In this document: one piece after another, positions 6,680-7,127 of the stretch
Position numbering within the stretch: the stretch's first letter is position 1
Layout of the letters: every line of letters starts with the position of its first letter
Assembly (NCBI GenBank): GCA_934540955.1
Contig: CAKTCY010000078.1
Coordinates: 1 to 7,127, forward strand
Source: an uncultured Faecalibacterium sp.
Lineage (GTDB): Bacteria > Bacillota > Clostridia > Oscillospirales > Ruminococcaceae
Direction of reading: 5' to 3'
Length of the DNA: 7,127 bases
Program-made: the position numbers and the translations under genes
Notes under the pieces: generated by a model
Told to the model about the DNA's origin: nothing
Database searches by the model: none
The model's input: only the letters and a program-made list of their open reading frames with translations

Positions 6680-6718
6680 GAGCCGCCGTGCATCGTGTTG
6701 TACGGCGGCTCTTTGCTT
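6680..6718 (+). terminator. Intrinsic terminator of the AEC transporter gene
   Basis: GAGCCGCCGT (6680-6689) and ACGGCGGCTC (6702-6711) form a perfect 10-bp stem with a 12-base loop, followed by TTTGCTTT. It lies 40 bases after the stop codon. GCGGCGG upstream (6648-6654) could also pair with the left arm, giving a competing fold. The T-tract is interrupted but the stem is strong. Confidence 0.8.
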
Positions 6719-6894
6719 TGGCAGGCGGGACGATTTGGAATGCGCTCCGCTAACGGGTTGCGGCACCCAGCATCCGCATCGTGCCTTGGGCGGCACTTGC
6801 GTCTTGCTGGCCGCTGCCCCAACAACTCCTCCCTGTTTCCGCAGCTGGCGGCGGTCGTCGTCGTTGCACTTTGCGCATAATTAGCGGAAATTTC

Positions 6895-6928
6895 GCGTTT
6901 GTCGCGCTCTGCGGAGCGCTCCAAACGC
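6895..6928. repeat. Long hairpin: 7-bp and 6-bp stems with a symmetric internal loop
   Basis: GCGTTTG (6895-6901) pairs with CAAACGC (6922-6928), and GCGCTC (6904-6909) with GAGCGC (6914-6919). Two bases on each side form a symmetric internal loop, and the terminal loop is TGCG. Only a short TTTT follows on the plus strand (6930-6933), so terminator function is possible but not compelling. Confidence 0.7.
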
Positions 6929-6965
6929 ATTTTCACAGATAGGGTCGAGATGGGAAACGGCAGTT

Positions 6966-6998
6966 GCAGCGCCGCTTTCTGCGAAAGCGCGGCGCTGC
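6966..6998. repeat. Long GC-rich hairpin: 8-bp and 6-bp stems, 3-base loop
   Basis: GCAGCGCC (6966-6973) pairs with GGCGCTGC (6991-6998), and GCTTTC (6974-6979) with GAAAGC (6983-6988) around the loop TGC. The only interruption is a two-base bulge (6989-6990). It has no adjacent T-tract in either direction, so it is not an intrinsic terminator. Confidence 0.72.
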
Positions 6999-7027
6999 GG
7001 ACATTCCCGACCATTGCCGCACGAAAC

Positions 7028-7069
7028 AAAAAAGCCATCGTTTTTGCATCTCTGCATCAACGATGGCTT
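7028..7069 (-). terminator. Intrinsic terminator of the tRNA-Gly transcript
   Basis: On the minus strand AAGCCATCGTT (7059-7069) pairs perfectly with AACGATGGCTT (7032-7042), an 11-bp stem around a 16-base loop, ending in six consecutive T (7033-7028). It begins 6 bases after the tRNA 3' end, the expected place. The loop holds a direct repeat of GATGCA. Confidence 0.93.
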
Positions 7070-7074
7070 CGTAT

Positions 7075-7127
7075 TGGAGCGGCCGACGAGGCTCGAACTC
7101 GCTACCTCCACCTTGGCAAGGTGGCGC
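7075..7127 (-). tRNA. tRNA-Gly (anticodon GCC), 3' part only
   Basis: The 53 visible bases on the minus strand hold an anticodon stem CCACC/GGTGG around the loop TTGCCAA, with anticodon GCC at 7115-7117. A five-base variable region is followed by the T arm GCGAG-TTCGAGC-CTCGT, the acceptor 3' strand CGGCCGC, discriminator T and an encoded CCA (7075-7077). The acceptor 5' strand and D arm lie beyond the right edge; the 5' end should read GCGGCCG if the acceptor stem is fully paired. It decodes GGC and GGU glycine codons and is followed at once by a strong terminator, so it is the last or only gene of its transcript. Confidence 0.95.

Larger units (their letters stand above)
6737..7012. other. 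Highly structured intergenic element of unknown function
   Basis: No gene with a credible start, ribosome site or family resemblance was found here, but the DNA is dense in paired segments. TCCGCTAA (6746-6753) is the exact complement of TTAGCGGA (6881-6888). Inside it lies a long hairpin (6767-6810) built of 6, 4 and 5 bp separated by small internal loops, and GCTGC/GCAGC (6813-6817/6841-6845). Beyond it are a 7+6 bp hairpin (6895-6928) and an 8+6 bp hairpin (6966-6998), the latter enclosed by GGTC/GACC and GGGAA/TTCCC (6943-6956/7004-7012). GGAATG (6737-6742) matches CATTCC (7002-7007) in inverse orientation near the ends. It sits between two terminators facing each other, so its strand is undetermined. 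It could be a structured RNA, an interspersed repeat or a degraded mobile remnant. Confidence 0.5.

Noticed and set aside
5695..7038. Minus-strand 447-codon frame antisense to the AEC transporter and through the structured region
   Set aside because: It covers a clear membrane transporter on the other strand and crosses the T-run of the tRNA terminator. It is His/Gln/Arg-rich with no family resemblance.
6881..7111. Minus-strand 76-codon frame running through the tRNA and its terminator
   Set aside because: It starts inside the tRNA-Gly gene and has no ribosome site. It is open only because of base composition and structure.
7028..7127. tRNA-Gly 3' end as an integration site for a mobile element
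   Set aside because: No second copy of the tRNA 3' end was seen in the window, and there is no integrase or excisionase gene.

Overview
The window looks like chromosomal DNA from a GC-rich anaerobic Firmicute, most likely a gut Clostridia member of the Oscillospiraceae/Ruminococcaceae type, perhaps Faecalibacterium-like. This rests on GC-rich coding DNA, strong AGGAGG ribosome sites, AT-rich sigma-A type promoters with TATACT -10 boxes, and the gene set: a biotin-dependent sodium-pump decarboxylase, a RecD2 helicase and MreB. The genus is inference; the phylum is better supported.

Layout. Positions 1-890 (minus strand) hold two genes of a Na+-translocating decarboxylase operon. The small gamma-type subunit (oadG-like) comes first, followed after 15 bases by the beta subunit (gcdB/oadB-like), which runs off the left edge. 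A strong promoter lies at 960-988. Positions 1050-2075 (minus) encode an MreB-family actin, with its own promoter and two inverted repeats upstream. Positions 2215-4446 (minus) encode RecD2, starting at a GTG. A 156-base divergent promoter region separates recD2 from a plus-strand gene for a NdpA/YejK-type nucleoid-associated protein (4603-5592). A terminator hairpin and an overlapping promoter follow, then a plus-strand AEC-family transporter (5713-6639) with its own terminator. The right end holds the 3' part of a minus-strand tRNA-Gly(GCC) with a strong terminator.

The roughly 310 bases between the transporter terminator and the tRNA terminator (6716-7027) contain no convincing gene but are unusually rich in inverted repeats. 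An 8-bp long-range helix, three long hairpins and a nested outer stem are all visible. This is the least explained part of the window and the best candidate for a structured RNA or interspersed element.

Functionally the genes form independent housekeeping units: energy conservation by decarboxylation-driven Na+ export, cell-shape control, DNA maintenance (RecD2 and the nucleoid protein, divergently transcribed), and transport of an organic acid or similar solute. I saw no CRISPR array, insertion sequence, phage gene or defence system.
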